From positions 1-64,000 of the forward strand of contig JBBSUC010000031.1 of NCBI GenBank assembly GCA_038235275.1: 64,000 nt of DNA, written 5' to 3'. Below the pieces are notes generated by a model that did no database searches, was not told where the DNA came from, and saw only the letters and a list, made by a program, of their open reading frames with translations. Below, piece by piece: positions 16,278-24,781 of this stretch (position 1 is its first letter; the number at the start of each line of letters is the position of its first letter). The stretch comes from Persicitalea sp038235275 (lineage in GTDB: Bacteria; Bacteroidota; Bacteroidia; Cytophagales; Spirosomataceae). The position numbers and the translations under genes were made by a program.

Positions 16278-18915
16278 GGTAGGGGTTCAGGTGGTTCGGC
16301 GCTGGCCCTAACTCCCCGGCCCTCAGTTCCCTCAAACCCGCCGACAGCTCCGCCTCGAGTTCGGCCAGGGTCTGCGCCAGGTCCTCCGGGATGGCCCGGG
16401 AGACCAGCGCGGTTTCGACTTCTTTGTACCTGGCCGCCAACGACAGTAGTGCCACTGAAAACAGTGACGACCTGAGGGCGTGGACGGCCTTACGCAGCGC
16501 CTCATGATCCCCCCCGTCCAGCGCCTCGGAAATCGCCCCGCACTGCCGACCACTCTCCTCTTCAAACAGGTCGATTAGCTCGGCGCGCAGCGAAGCGTCC
16601 CCCGCCGTCACCTCTCTCAAGTAGTCGGAGTCCACCAGCAGCGGTGCGGCCGACGGGCGGCCGCCAGGCCGTTCCCCCTCGGCCAGGCCCGGCGGCCGCC
16701 CCCCCTGGGTGAGGCTGATGATTTCCCTGAAAAGCTCGGCCTCCCGGTAGGGCTTGGATATGTAGCTGTCGGCCCCGATGCGGATCCCCTCCTCCTTTTC
16801 GCCCACCATCGCGTGGGCCGTCATGGTAATGATCGGCGTGGCCAGACGCAGCGTGTTGCGGATTTCACGGATGGCCGCGTACCCGTCCATGACCGGCATC
16901 TGCACGTCCATGATGATTATATCGAAGCTTTCGCGCTTGAGCCTTTCGACCGCCTTCAGGCCGTTGCCGACGATGGTCAGGCTGCTGCCCACACGGTCGA
17001 ATATGGCCCTGAGCAATTTCTGGTTCAGCACATTGTCCTCGGCGGCCAGGATGCTCAGTTCCGCTAGTCGGCCCCGGCCCGAAAGGGACGGGTCGTCGGG
17101 TTCCGCTTCGACAGAATCCTCCAAAACGGCGAAGTCGAACTCCAGCGTAAATTTGGTCCCCCGCCCCACGCCGCTCTCAAGCCTCAGCTCGCCCTCCATC
17201 AGCTTCACCAGTGCTTTGGAAATCGAAAGCCCCAGGCCAGTGCCGCCGTACCTGCTGCTCGTGCTGTCGGAGGCCTGGACGAAGCGGTCGAAAATCTGCT
17301 CCTGTTTGTCCGCCGGAATGCCGATCCCCGTGTCGGTGATGGTGAACCGGATGCGCTGCGTGTCGCCGCCCGTCTGACCCAGCGAGTCGACTGCCACTTT
17401 CACGTAGCCCACGTTGGTGAACTTGACGGCGTTGCCGCACAGGTTCAGCAGGATTTGCGTCAGCCGCGTCTTGTCCGTAACGATGATGCCGGGCAGGTCG
17501 TCCGAAAGCTCCTGCTGGTAGGCAATCCCCTTGTCGGTGGCCTTCTGCCTAATCAGTATGCCCACCGATTCGACCAGGGCTGAGATCGAGGTCGGCCCCA
17601 GATCCAGGGCGACCTGGTCCGCCTCGATTTTGGATATGTCCAGCAGATCGTTGATCAGTTCCAGCAGATTCAGGCTGGCGATCTGAATATAGCCGATGTA
17701 TTCGCGCGTCTTGCCGTCCTCGACTTCCTTCTCTAGCCAGTTGGTGAATCCCAGGATGGCGTTCAGCGGGGTGCGGATTTCGTGGCTGACGTTAGAGAGG
17801 AAAACGTCCCGCGCCCTGACCGACTGCTGCGCCAGATCCCGGGCAGTTTTCAGGTTCAGGGCGTGGGCCTCCCGTTCCGTGATGTCCCTAAAAATGGATA
17901 TAGCCCCCACGATGCCGCCCTCCAGCGCGTAGATCGGCTCGACGCTGGTTTCGCCCTTGATTACTACGCCCCCCCGGTCGATGTCGATCCGGTTGCCGGT
18001 CGACCGCCTGCCCCGCAGCCCACGGCTGATGGGCAGGTTGTCGGTATCGAACCGCTCCCCCATTCTGGTGGGGTCGAGCAGGGGGATCTCCTCCGCAATG
18101 TCCCCTAGGCTCCGGATGGGCCTGCCCCTGGCCAGTCCCAGCATGGCTCGCCCCGCTGCGTTGATGAAAGTCACTCTCCTGTCGGGGTCGATGACTATGA
18201 TGCCGTCCGGGATGGCCTCGAGGTACTGATTGAGCAGCCGCTCCTTCTGATAGATTTGCAATTTCAACGCGAGTTGTTTTTTACGATCCCAAAACAGGAA
18301 ATAGAGCGCCAGGAGCGTGATGCCCAAACCGGCGATGCCCGTAAGAATGATGTAGAGCGTCGCCCGCTGCCGGTTTTCGTCGGCCCGCTGCTGGCCCAGC
18401 GCCAGTTGGGTGCCTGCGTAGGCATCGATTTCGCTGACCTGGTCACCGAGCTGCCGGAAAAGGAACATGCCCTCCCCGCTCTTGATCAGGCGGGAGGCCG
18501 ACTCGCGGCCGTAGACGTTGAATGAGTCCACCACGGCCTGGTTGAACGCGACGATCCTGGCCGTGATGGCCATCATCCGAATGACCCGCGCTTTCTGCGG
18601 CCGGTCGTTCTCCAACAGGTTGAACAGCGTGTCGCTGATGGCGACCAGTTGCCCCCTCCCGCCCATGTCGGACAGCACCGCCTCGTCCCCCGTGAGCAGG
18701 TAGCCGCGCACGTTCGACTGCATATCCTTGGCCACCAACTCGAAGCGCGAGGTCTGGCTGACCACGTTGATCGTGTTGTTCACCCAGACGTTCTGGAGCG
18801 ACAGATCTCTCAGGTTTTTGTAGGCGTAAAAAAGCGAGACCGCGATCAGCAGCATCCCGGAGGTTATACTGAAATAAGGGGCCAGCCTTTTGGCGATTTT
18901 ATTCACATCGATCAT
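16267..18915 (-). CDS. Hybrid sensor histidine kinase with receiver and HPt domains
   Basis: An 882-residue membrane phosphorelay sensor. Membrane segments at about 13-33 and 187-209 enclose a CHASE3-like sensor region. A PAS domain (about 225-350) follows, then HisKA with phospho-acceptor H378 (NVSHEIRTPLN), HATPase_c (N495, DTGIGIP 528-534, GGTGLGLS 557-564), a receiver domain with D670 (IIIMDVQMPVMDG), and a C-terminal HPt with H812 (HALRSS). No DNA-binding output is fused, so a separate regulator is needed; none is adjacent. The gene is far more GC-rich than its neighbours. Its 3' end overlaps the DUF1501 stop tail-to-tail by 11 bases, and a collapsed remnant of it lies at 25386-25450. 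Acquisition or duplication with the glycan cassette is likely. Confidence 0.9.
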   Translation of the reverse strand: MIDVNKIAKRLAPYFSITSGMLLIAVSLFYAYKNLRDLSLQNVWVNNTINVVSQTSRFELVAKDMQSNVRGYLLTGDEAVLSDMGGRGQLVAISDTLFNLLENDRPQKARVIRMMAITARIVAFNQAVVDSFNVYGRESASRLIKSGEGMFLFRQLGDQVSEIDAYAGTQLALGQQRADENRQRATLYIILTGIAGLGITLLALYFLFWDRKKQLALKLQIYQKERLLNQYLEAIPDGIIVIDPDRRVTFINAAGRAMLGLARGRPIRSLGDIAEEIPLLDPTRMGERFDTDNLPISRGLRGRRSTGNRIDIDRGGVVIKGETSVEPIYALEGGIVGAISIFRDITEREAHALNLKTARDLAQQSVRARDVFLSNVSHEIRTPLNAILGFTNWLEKEVEDGKTREYIGYIQIASLNLLELINDLLDISKIEADQVALDLGPTSISALVESVGILIRQKATDKGIAYQQELSDDLPGIIVTDKTRLTQILLNLCGNAVKFTNVGYVKVAVDSLGQTGGDTQRIRFTITDTGIGIPADKQEQIFDRFVQASDSTSSRYGGTGLGLSISKALVKLMEGELRLESGVGRGTKFTLEFDFAVLEDSVEAEPDDPSLSGRGRLAELSILAAEDNVLNQKLLRAIFDRVGSSLTIVGNGLKAVERLKRESFDIIIMDVQMPVMDGYAAIREIRNTLRLATPIITMTAHAMVGEKEEGIRIGADSYISKPYREAELFREIISLTQGGRPPGLAEGERPGGRPSAAPLLVDSDYLREVTAGDASLRAELIDLFEEESGRQCGAISEALDGGDHEALRKAVHALRSSLFSVALLSLAARYKEVETALVSRAIPEDLAQTLAELEAELSAGLRELRAGELGPAPNHLNPYLNP

Positions 18916-18921
18916 CGCGCC
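18892..18921. repeat. 30-base exact repeat of the kinase 5' end
   Basis: These 30 bases, spanning the start codon of the histidine kinase, are identical to 25421-25450. The second copy is part of a remnant whose central coding region is missing. Confidence 0.85.
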
Positions 18922-19056
18922 GTGGGTGAGCGTTCGCCGAGCGGCACTGCTCCGCGACCGGGGGATACTTAAAATTGACGGTGGCGATCGAGACCAAATT
19001 CACTTGTCCCGTGCCTTGCGGCAATTACTGATTGCGCCCCAAAATTACGAATAAAG
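18916..19056 (-). pseudogene. Collapsed remnant of the GT2 pair seen at 25441-27565
   Basis: On the minus strand, bases 18916-18949 encode PLGERSPTAR-stop, matching the SPGERSPLAR-stop end of the membrane GT2 at 25441-26649. Bases 18971-19003 encode VNLVSIATVNF, matching MDLVSIVTVNF, the first residues of the GT2 at 26654-27565, with GTG in place of ATG. The following upstream bases (AAAATTACGAATAA near 19040) also match upstream of 27565. About 2 kb between the two ends has been lost, so only the 3' tip of one gene and the 5' tip of the other remain. Confidence 0.7.
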
Positions 19057-19114
19057 CGGTATGAAACCATTAGTTTCTCTACCGAGCTCTATAATTTTAC
19101 TATTATTCCAAGAT

Positions 19115-19217
19115 TTTCGGGGGCGACCATTTTGTAAGCCGCTACGGACGAAGGGTTGAAACGCTTCGTTCGCGCGCACTACCTAACCCGAGTAACCGTT
19201 TCCTGATGAAGGAAGAG
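19115..19217 (+). pseudogene. Remnant of the 3' end of the 21631-22602 gene
   Basis: About 100 bases match 22509-22611 with scattered substitutions. They cover the last 30 codons (SGAT.L.AATDE.LKRFVR.HYLT) and run into the first bases of the flippase gene. An in-frame TAA replaces a histidine codon early in the segment, so it cannot be read through. It lies on the plus strand immediately left of paralogue B. Confidence 0.75.
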
Positions 19218-19258
19218 GTGCCGCCCCAATTCTCAGAGGGCGTTCTGCCTGATTGCTG

Positions 19259-19780
19259 CTAAAGGTCGTCGGCAACGGTTGGGGTTTCCCTGGCGACAAA
19301 GAATAATTCCCCGGTATGGTCGCCGGTCACTACCCTTACCCGCGCAACGGAAACGCACGAACCCACCAAGCTGAGTTTCATAGTGCGGATGATTTTTTCC
19401 AGGGCCAATTCGCCGCCTGATCCGAATTCGGAAGATTCGACATCGCAAAGTTTTGTAAAGCCCAGTACCTTGACTTGCTGACCTTCATTTAAAAGCACCG
19501 CAGATCCGTCGAGTATCATCTCAGAAAGCCCGGCGTACTGCCTGCCGGAACTTGTCCTAAGAATGTTTTCCAAACCGTCGAGAGTGCTTCCAGCCAAAAT
19601 GTCGTCGGTAAGGGAAAGGGTTTGGCCCGAGCGGGGAGGAGCGCTCACCGCTCTTTGCTCTATCTTGACCACCTCTGCGGGAGGTCGAGGCACTTCAAGG
19701 CAAATTACGATCGTGCATACAACTGTTAGGGCTGCCAAAGTGATTGGCACCCCTCCGTGGGATAAAATTTTCAATTTCAT
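19259..19780 (-). CDS. Small membrane-anchored protein, paralogue B
   Basis: The second member of the 173-residue pair (see 4385-4906); no named family recognised. I chose the ATG at 19780 (MKLKILSHGG) because it aligns exactly with paralogue A and yields the same length; the open frame reaches 19828. A hydrophobic segment covers about 11-28. The APPRSGQ linker, DGSAVLLNEGQQVKV and VARVRVVTGDHTGELFF are kept, the latter two resembling SH3-like strands. It lies next to scar DNA and upstream-adjacent to the second glycan operon, while copy A is adjacent to the wzm operon. Both copies sit divergent to a glycan operon, which suggests a role tied to polysaccharide assembly or surface attachment; this is inference. 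Confidence 0.75.
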   Translation of the reverse strand: MKLKILSHGGVPITLAALTVVCTIVICLEVPRPPAEVVKIEQRAVSAPPRSGQTLSLTDDILAGSTLDGLENILRTSSGRQYAGLSEMILDGSAVLLNEGQQVKVLGFTKLCDVESSEFGSGGELALEKIIRTMKLSLVGSCVSVARVRVVTGDHTGELFFVARETPTVADDL

Positions 19781-19960
19781 ATGTGTGTATAGTAACTTGG
19801 TTGCTTTTCCTGACCTAGAAACCCCCACCGCTATTTATGAATGCGGTTTGTCGGGATAAAAAGGAAAATCTAAAACTTCCAACCGTCTTAGTGAAAACAC
19901 CAAGACCCACAAACATAAGCAGTTTATTCGCTAAAAAAAATATTCACCTCGCAGAAATAG
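19259..19960. repeat. Diverged direct duplication, copy B (gene plus upstream DNA)
   Basis: Partner of 4385-5090. The coding part aligns without gaps and the 180 bases upstream of the start also align, so the duplicated unit was at least 700 bases. Confidence 0.75.
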
Positions 19961-20274
19961 GAAATCCGGACGCCGGGACAGGTCGGCAGGCCCTGATGCC
20001 CCCCGCTGGGTTTTCCAGGCTTCACCTGTCTGTTCTCTCCTTTACCCGCTTATGCTTGGCAGGAACTGGCAGATTTAATAAAGGGTGGCAGGTATCGAAG
20101 GAATTAATAATAAATGGCCGAAAAGCGGGACAAGGTTTTGCCAGTAAGTTTGTAAATACTATTTTTGGAAAAATATCTACAAAAGATAATTGTCTCTATG
20201 GATCGTTCCGCTGTTGGTCAGCACTGTGAAGTTAAGCGCCGGGACGGGCGACCCTTGCTAAAAACTGAATTGGT
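19781..20274. promoter_or_regulatory. Divergent intergenic region before the second glycan operon
   Basis: These 494 bases hold the conserved paralogue upstream sequence (19781-19960), then plain DNA with the promoter at 20137-20167. An open frame at 19837-20229 lies over the conserved upstream region and is not a credible gene. A leader of about 100 bases remains before the GT4 start. Confidence 0.5.
20137..20167 (+). promoter_or_regulatory. Bacteroidota-type promoter of the GT4-flippase operon
   Basis: TTTG at 20137-20140, a 19-base spacer, and TATTTTTG at 20160-20167 match the -33 TTTG / -7 TAnnTTTG pattern of the primary sigma factor in Bacteroidota. Transcription would start near 20174, giving an untranslated leader of about 100 bases before the ATG at 20275. 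Confidence 0.6.
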
Positions 20275-21501
20275 ATGAATTTGCAAGGGCAAACCATCGT
20301 TATTTTCAGCCTGTTCCGACACGATTCCGTAAAGCAATCCACCTCCTTCGCTTTCGCCAAGCAACTGTCGGTTGACAATCAGGTGTTCTATTTCGACAAC
20401 CCCTACACTATCAATGACGCAATAAGAAAGTGGAAGTCAGCGGCCTTTGCCAGAAGGCGAGGCAAATTTGGCCTGTTTTCGACCAAGTCCATCGCTCACC
20501 CGGGCTTTCCGGTCGAGATTTTCATCCTGCCTATATTGCTGTCCATTCATTTTCTGCCCGAAGGCAAATTTTACCGTTCTCTGCTAAAAATAAACGAATT
20601 TCTGATTCGGGCGAAGATCCGCCGCGTACTGAAGAAAAGACAGGTCTCCGATTTCGTGTTCATCAATTCTTTCAATTTCCACTACCCCGACGTGGCGAAA
20701 GGGCTGCACCCCTGCTTATCGGTCTACCAGTGTCTCGACCCGGTCATTGGGGCCTTCGATGGCCGTCACGGTGCTGTTTCCGAGTCACGACTGGTGCAGA
20801 ACTCGGACTTGATCGTGTGCAGCAGCAAACAGCTGTTTACGGAAAAACGCGCCCTCAATCCCAGCACCTATTTCATACCCAATGCTGCCGACCTGGAACA
20901 CAGCCAGACTGCCCTGAATCCTGATTTGCCCGTTTCTGCCTTGCTGGCCGGAATACCCTCGCCCATCGTTGGCTACCTCGGCAGCATTGAGTACCGAATG
21001 GATTTTCCACTTTTAGACTACCTGGCAAAGCACAACCGGGACATGAGTTTTGTATTCGTCGGCCCCGTTTCCGGTATTCTACCCGCTTCCGTCTCGGCTG
21101 CCCCCAATGTCTATTTTCCCGGCCCGGTTCCGTTCGCCGAAACGCCCCGGGTACTCAAAGGCTTCGATTTGTGCATCATTCCCTTCAAGAAAAACGACCA
21201 CAGCGCAACGGTCTTTCCCCTCAAACTCTTCGAATACCTGGGGGCGGCCAAACCCGTGGTAATCTCCGATTTCAACCCTGATTTGCGGGATTTTACGCTG
21301 GATTCAGTAGCCATCTGTGCAACCCCGGCCGCCTTCTCCGAGGCTGTCCGGCAGGCTTTGGAAAGCGATTCGGACGAGTTGAGAAAGAAAAGAATTGGCA
21401 TTGCCGCCCTGAACACCTGGCAGCACCGGGCGCGCGAACTATCGGACTTGCTGGCGCGCACCCTCGATGGGTCGGCCATAGGCAAGGTGCCGAAAACATA
21501 A
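20275..21501 (+). CDS. GT4-type glycosyltransferase
   Basis: A 408-residue transferase of the GT-B fold. The C-terminal half carries the nucleotide-sugar site FPLKLFEYLGAAKPVV (from about 313), where the glutamate is the family catalytic/binding residue. The first half contains VYQCLDPVIGAFDG and IVCSSKQLF, common in this subfamily. It opens the second glycan operon. A frameshifted copy of the 3' end of this gene (codons about 336-384) remains at 25231-25377, showing that the gene was once duplicated. Substrate unknown. Confidence 0.88.
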   Translation: MNLQGQTIVIFSLFRHDSVKQSTSFAFAKQLSVDNQVFYFDNPYTINDAIRKWKSAAFARRRGKFGLFSTKSIAHPGFPVEIFILPILLSIHFLPEGKFYRSLLKINEFLIRAKIRRVLKKRQVSDFVFINSFNFHYPDVAKGLHPCLSVYQCLDPVIGAFDGRHGAVSESRLVQNSDLIVCSSKQLFTEKRALNPSTYFIPNAADLEHSQTALNPDLPVSALLAGIPSPIVGYLGSIEYRMDFPLLDYLAKHNRDMSFVFVGPVSGILPASVSAAPNVYFPGPVPFAETPRVLKGFDLCIIPFKKNDHSATVFPLKLFEYLGAAKPVVISDFNPDLRDFTLDSVAICATPAAFSEAVRQALESDSDELRKKRIGIAALNTWQHRARELSDLLARTLDGSAIGKVPKT

Positions 21502-21564
21502 GTAATTTATTCCCTGCAAGAATGGGCTTTTTAAGGCTCGACTAGATAATTTGCGCCCAATATT

Positions 21565-21572
21565 TAACTTTG
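21565..21572 (+). promoter_or_regulatory. Possible -7 promoter element
   Basis: TAACTTTG matches TAnnTTTG about 59 bases before the 21631 start, in the 129-base gap after the GT4 gene. No TTTG at the right -33 distance, so it is only a weak internal promoter candidate. Confidence 0.25.
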
Positions 21573-21630
21573 TTCTTATTTCGTTGCCTTTTTTAGTCAT
21601 CTTTAGCTATCACCCCATCCAGCACACACT

Positions 21631-22602
21631 ATGTTTCAGCGCGCACTCAGTAAGGCGATCGGTTTGTATGCCCGCATAAAGTACCCGACGGTTCCTTACG
21701 AAATTTTGACCTATTACAAAGCTACCATACGCTGCAAAATGGTTCAGTTAAAATACCTACTGCCCGACTTTGTCCTTAAAAAGCCTTACAAAAAGTTGGC
21801 GTTCGAGGGAGAGTTCGCTCCCGAGTTGGAGTTCGTTCTGCCGTTTGCCTACTGGCACCATCAGAACGGGACACTCGAGAGGACGGTGTCTTCCCTCTAT
21901 TCAAAAGAGCTTTATTTTTTCTCCCCCGACCACCAGGAAGAATACGACGTTCGTACCAACGAGGGCAACTACAACTTCGAGATGCCCCGCGTCCTTTACA
22001 GTCAGGACTACGATATGCAAAAGTGGAAGGCGGTACCTCTGAAAGCCCAGTACCAAAATTCGGTTTACAAATATGACAAACCCATCGTGATTATCGCCAA
22101 CCGCTACAATTCCGAATGGGGAGGCCCACCGATCAGTTACTTCAGCATCGAAATGCTGGACTTTTTGTTCACCGGGCTAAAAGTCGGCTACACGGTGATT
22201 TACAACCGTCCCCGGCCCGAGAACATCACTATGGACAACAGCGATATTTACGACCTCGAAGAGTTTGACTGGATCAGCCGCAAACACCCGGAAGTAATCT
22301 TGGTGGAGGACTTGTTCCGGGAAAACAGGGCAAATGCAAAAAACTTCAACCACTTTCAGCTCCTTCTGTACGCCAACGCCGATAAGTTCATCTCGATTCA
22401 CGGTGGCACAGCAACGCTGGCGAGCTACTTTGGTGGAACAAACATTATTTTGTCCAAGAAGGGACCGGAGCATCATTTCGGATGCTTTGAAAAACTCTAT
22501 CCGAAACTTTCGGGGGCGACCATCCTGCACGCCGCTACGGACGAGGAGTTGAAACGCTTCGTCCGCACGCACTACCTGACCCCGGTAGCCGCCCACTCAT
22601 GA
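21631..22602 (+). CDS. Unrecognised glycan-cluster protein, possible glycosyltransferase
   Basis: A 323-residue protein I cannot place in a family with confidence. No signal peptide or membrane segment stands out. The region FISIHGGTATLASYFGG (about residues 252-268) followed by ILSKKGPEHHFGCFEKLYP resembles the donor-binding part of GT-B-type transferases such as GT61-like or capsule transferases, where a glycine-rich loop meets a Rossmann strand. The middle (IANRYNSEWGGPPISYF) looks conserved-type rather than variable. Its stop overlaps the flippase start by four bases (ATGA), so the two are translated together. A 3'-end remnant of a second copy survives at 19115-19217. Confidence 0.65.
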   Translation: MFQRALSKAIGLYARIKYPTVPYEILTYYKATIRCKMVQLKYLLPDFVLKKPYKKLAFEGEFAPELEFVLPFAYWHHQNGTLERTVSSLYSKELYFFSPDHQEEYDVRTNEGNYNFEMPRVLYSQDYDMQKWKAVPLKAQYQNSVYKYDKPIVIIANRYNSEWGGPPISYFSIEMLDFLFTGLKVGYTVIYNRPRPENITMDNSDIYDLEEFDWISRKHPEVILVEDLFRENRANAKNFNHFQLLLYANADKFISIHGGTATLASYFGGTNIILSKKGPEHHFGCFEKLYPKLSGATILHAATDEELKRFVRTHYLTPVAAHS

Positions 22603-23963
22603 AAAAAGAGGATAAAAAGGGCAACTATTGGCTGGTATCGGGTTTCTTGTCGATTCTACAAAATCTTTCGGTCGTTTTTTTCGGTTTTGCCAGCTTCTAT
22701 CTCCTCATCCGGAGTGTAAGCAAGGTAGACTACGGCGTATGGGTACTGTACATGTCGACCATCACGATCATCGAGGCGGTCCGAACCGGACTGGTTCGGA
22801 CCGCCCTAATCAAGTACTTGGCGGAAAACGATCCGAGCGAACATTCCCCGATCATCTCGGCCTCGGTCTTGCTCAGCGGCCTGGTCACCCTGCTATGCGT
22901 GGCTCTCAGCCTGCTGTTTTCGGGCCAGTTGGCGGCTCTCTTGAATTCCCCCCAACTCATTGACTTATTCCTGGTTTACAACATTGGCTTTGTTTTATCC
23001 GGTGTATTGAACCTATTCAATTGGCTGGAGCAGGCGGCGCTCCAGTTCAGGGGAGTTTTCCTCACCGGCCTGTTGCGGCAGGTTATTTTTTTCCTATTCG
23101 TGGGGATAAGCTATGTTCTTGATTACCCGATTCAATTGATTGAGTTAGTCTGGGTTCAGATATTCAGTATTTTGGCCGCGACATCCCTGGCCTACTTTTT
23201 CGTTCAAACCGACTTGCGCTTTACCCTCTCCCGCACCCGGAGTTGGATGAAAAAACTCTTCGGGTACGGCAAATACAGTTTTGGTACTTCCGTCAGTTCC
23301 ATGCTATCTAGCACGGTGGACCAAATGATGCTCGGGTCGATGCTCTCGCCGGCGGCATCGGGGGCCTACAATATCGCGGTCAGGATCACCAACCTAATCG
23401 ACATCCCTACCAACGCCATGGCCGCCATTGTCTTTCCGCAGAGCGCCAGGCGGATGGCCGAGGAAGGCAAGGAAGCCATCAAGTACCTATATGAAAGGTC
23501 GGTCGGCATCACACTGGCCATTCTGCTGCCCGGCGTGTTGTTTCTCTACTTCTTCGCCGACTGGGCCATCGGGCTGATCGCCGGCGAGCGCTACGCCGAG
23601 TCCATCCCGCTGTTGAAAATCACGTTGCTTTACAGTGTGCTGATTCCCTTCGGGCGCCAGTTCGGCACTATCTTGGATTCTATTGGCAAAATCAAGGTCA
23701 CTTTCTACGTCGTGCTGCTCATCACCCTGGTCAACCTGGGACTGAACTTCGTATTCATCCAGAACCTGGGGGTGATGGGCGCGGCCTACGCCACGCTGGT
23801 TTCCAACGTGGTGGGCTTCATCATCGCCCAGATTGTGCTTCGACGGCAGGTGTCGGTCAATGTGCTGAATACCTTTGTGTACATGTACCGCTTTTATCCC
23901 GAATTTTTTCATCAACACGTCCGCCCTTTCATCGCCAGGATGGGGTCGAAATCCAAACGCTGA
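22599..23963 (+). CDS. Wzx-type polysaccharide flippase
   Basis: A 454-residue polytopic membrane protein of the MOP/polysaccharide transporter superfamily. About twelve to fourteen hydrophobic segments are spread through it, and GKYSFGTSVSSMLSSTVDQ is typical of the start of the second half. It would flip an undecaprenyl-linked repeat unit to the periplasmic face. It overlaps the upstream gene by four bases and is followed two bases later by a fucosyltransferase. No Wzy polymerase or WaaL ligase was recognised in the window, so the product must be polymerised by genes elsewhere or remain a single unit. Confidence 0.88.
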   Translation: MKKEDKKGNYWLVSGFLSILQNLSVVFFGFASFYLLIRSVSKVDYGVWVLYMSTITIIEAVRTGLVRTALIKYLAENDPSEHSPIISASVLLSGLVTLLCVALSLLFSGQLAALLNSPQLIDLFLVYNIGFVLSGVLNLFNWLEQAALQFRGVFLTGLLRQVIFFLFVGISYVLDYPIQLIELVWVQIFSILAATSLAYFFVQTDLRFTLSRTRSWMKKLFGYGKYSFGTSVSSMLSSTVDQMMLGSMLSPAASGAYNIAVRITNLIDIPTNAMAAIVFPQSARRMAEEGKEAIKYLYERSVGITLAILLPGVLFLYFFADWAIGLIAGERYAESIPLLKITLLYSVLIPFGRQFGTILDSIGKIKVTFYVVLLITLVNLGLNFVFIQNLGVMGAAYATLVSNVVGFIIAQIVLRRQVSVNVLNTFVYMYRFYPEFFHQHVRPFIARMGSKSKR

Positions 23964-23965
23964 CT

Positions 23966-24781
23966 ATGGTAGGAGTCAAGTTCAGTGGTCGCCTGGGCAA
24001 CCAGCTTTTTCAGTACTATTTTCTACAGTATCTGCGCGTCGAGCAGCCCGGCTATTTTTATTTTTTCCCTAACCCCCACCACGCGTACTTGGCTCGGTAT
24101 TTCCATTTAGGCTGGTACCATAATCTCACGCTGAATTCGAAGCTGTACTCCGCGTTCACCCGAATATTGCCGAAATTACTTTCTATGAAAGAAGTGCGAC
24201 TCCACAACTTCGTAAGTCCCAAGAAGTTGATTGTCAGCAATAACAGCGTTTACGTCGGATACTACCAGTCCGATTTTTACATCCGGGCGCTGGGCCAGGT
24301 CAAAGTGCCGCCCATCAAGGAAAAATATGTCCGCGCGTTTCGGGAGAAATACGGGGCGATATTCGATTGCCATCCCACCATTACGGTTCAAATAAGGCGA
24401 ACCGATTACCTGAATTACCAGAACCGGGACATATCATTACCAATTGAATATTTTCAGCGGCAACTGGACCGGATCACCGACCTCGAACGCTACCAGGTCT
24501 TCTTTGTAAGCGACGATCTGGATTTTGTGAAAAGGTCCATCGCCGCGCTTCCCAATTTCAATTTCGTATCTAACGATGAAATCATTGATTTTCAATTGAT
24601 TCAGAATGCCGATATCGCCATTATCTCTAACAGCACTTTTTCATGGTGGGCGGCCTATCTTTCTCCCAAGAACAATCGAGTGATCGCGCCCAAAAACTGG
24701 ATGGGTTTCCGAATCGGCCGCGAACACCCCCGTGGCATCATGACTGAGCGCTTCGAATGGGTCGATGTCTTGCCCGATTAG
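23966..24781 (+). CDS. GT11 alpha-1,2-fucosyltransferase-like protein
   Basis: A 271-residue transferase of family GT11. It begins with the family hallmark KFSGRLGNQLFQYYF and carries VQIRRTDYL (about 140-148), the conserved GDP-fucose binding motif, and NSTFSWWAAYLS toward the end. It would add fucose (or a related GDP-sugar) in alpha-1,2 linkage to the operon's glycan. It is the last gene of the operon, two bases after the flippase. Confidence 0.88.
   Translation: MVGVKFSGRLGNQLFQYYFLQYLRVEQPGYFYFFPNPHHAYLARYFHLGWYHNLTLNSKLYSAFTRILPKLLSMKEVRLHNFVSPKKLIVSNNSVYVGYYQSDFYIRALGQVKVPPIKEKYVRAFREKYGAIFDCHPTITVQIRRTDYLNYQNRDISLPIEYFQRQLDRITDLERYQVFFVSDDLDFVKRSIAALPNFNFVSNDEIIDFQLIQNADIAIISNSTFSWWAAYLSPKNNRVIAPKNWMGFRIGREHPRGIMTERFEWVDVLPD

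Larger units (their letters stand above)
18916..19258. other. Chimeric scar region without an intact gene
   Basis: The 343 bases between the kinase start and paralogue B are built largely from gene fragments: remnants of two GT2 genes (18916-19003, minus strand), a conserved GT2 promoter stretch (to about 19056), and the 3' end of a copy of the gene at 21631-22602 (19115-19217, plus strand). No full reading frame is present. Confidence 0.7.

Noticed and set aside
19837..20229. 130-codon frame in the gap before the GT4 gene
   Set aside because: It covers the conserved upstream region of paralogue B; the matching region of paralogue A has no equivalent frame, and the sequence looks non-protein-like.
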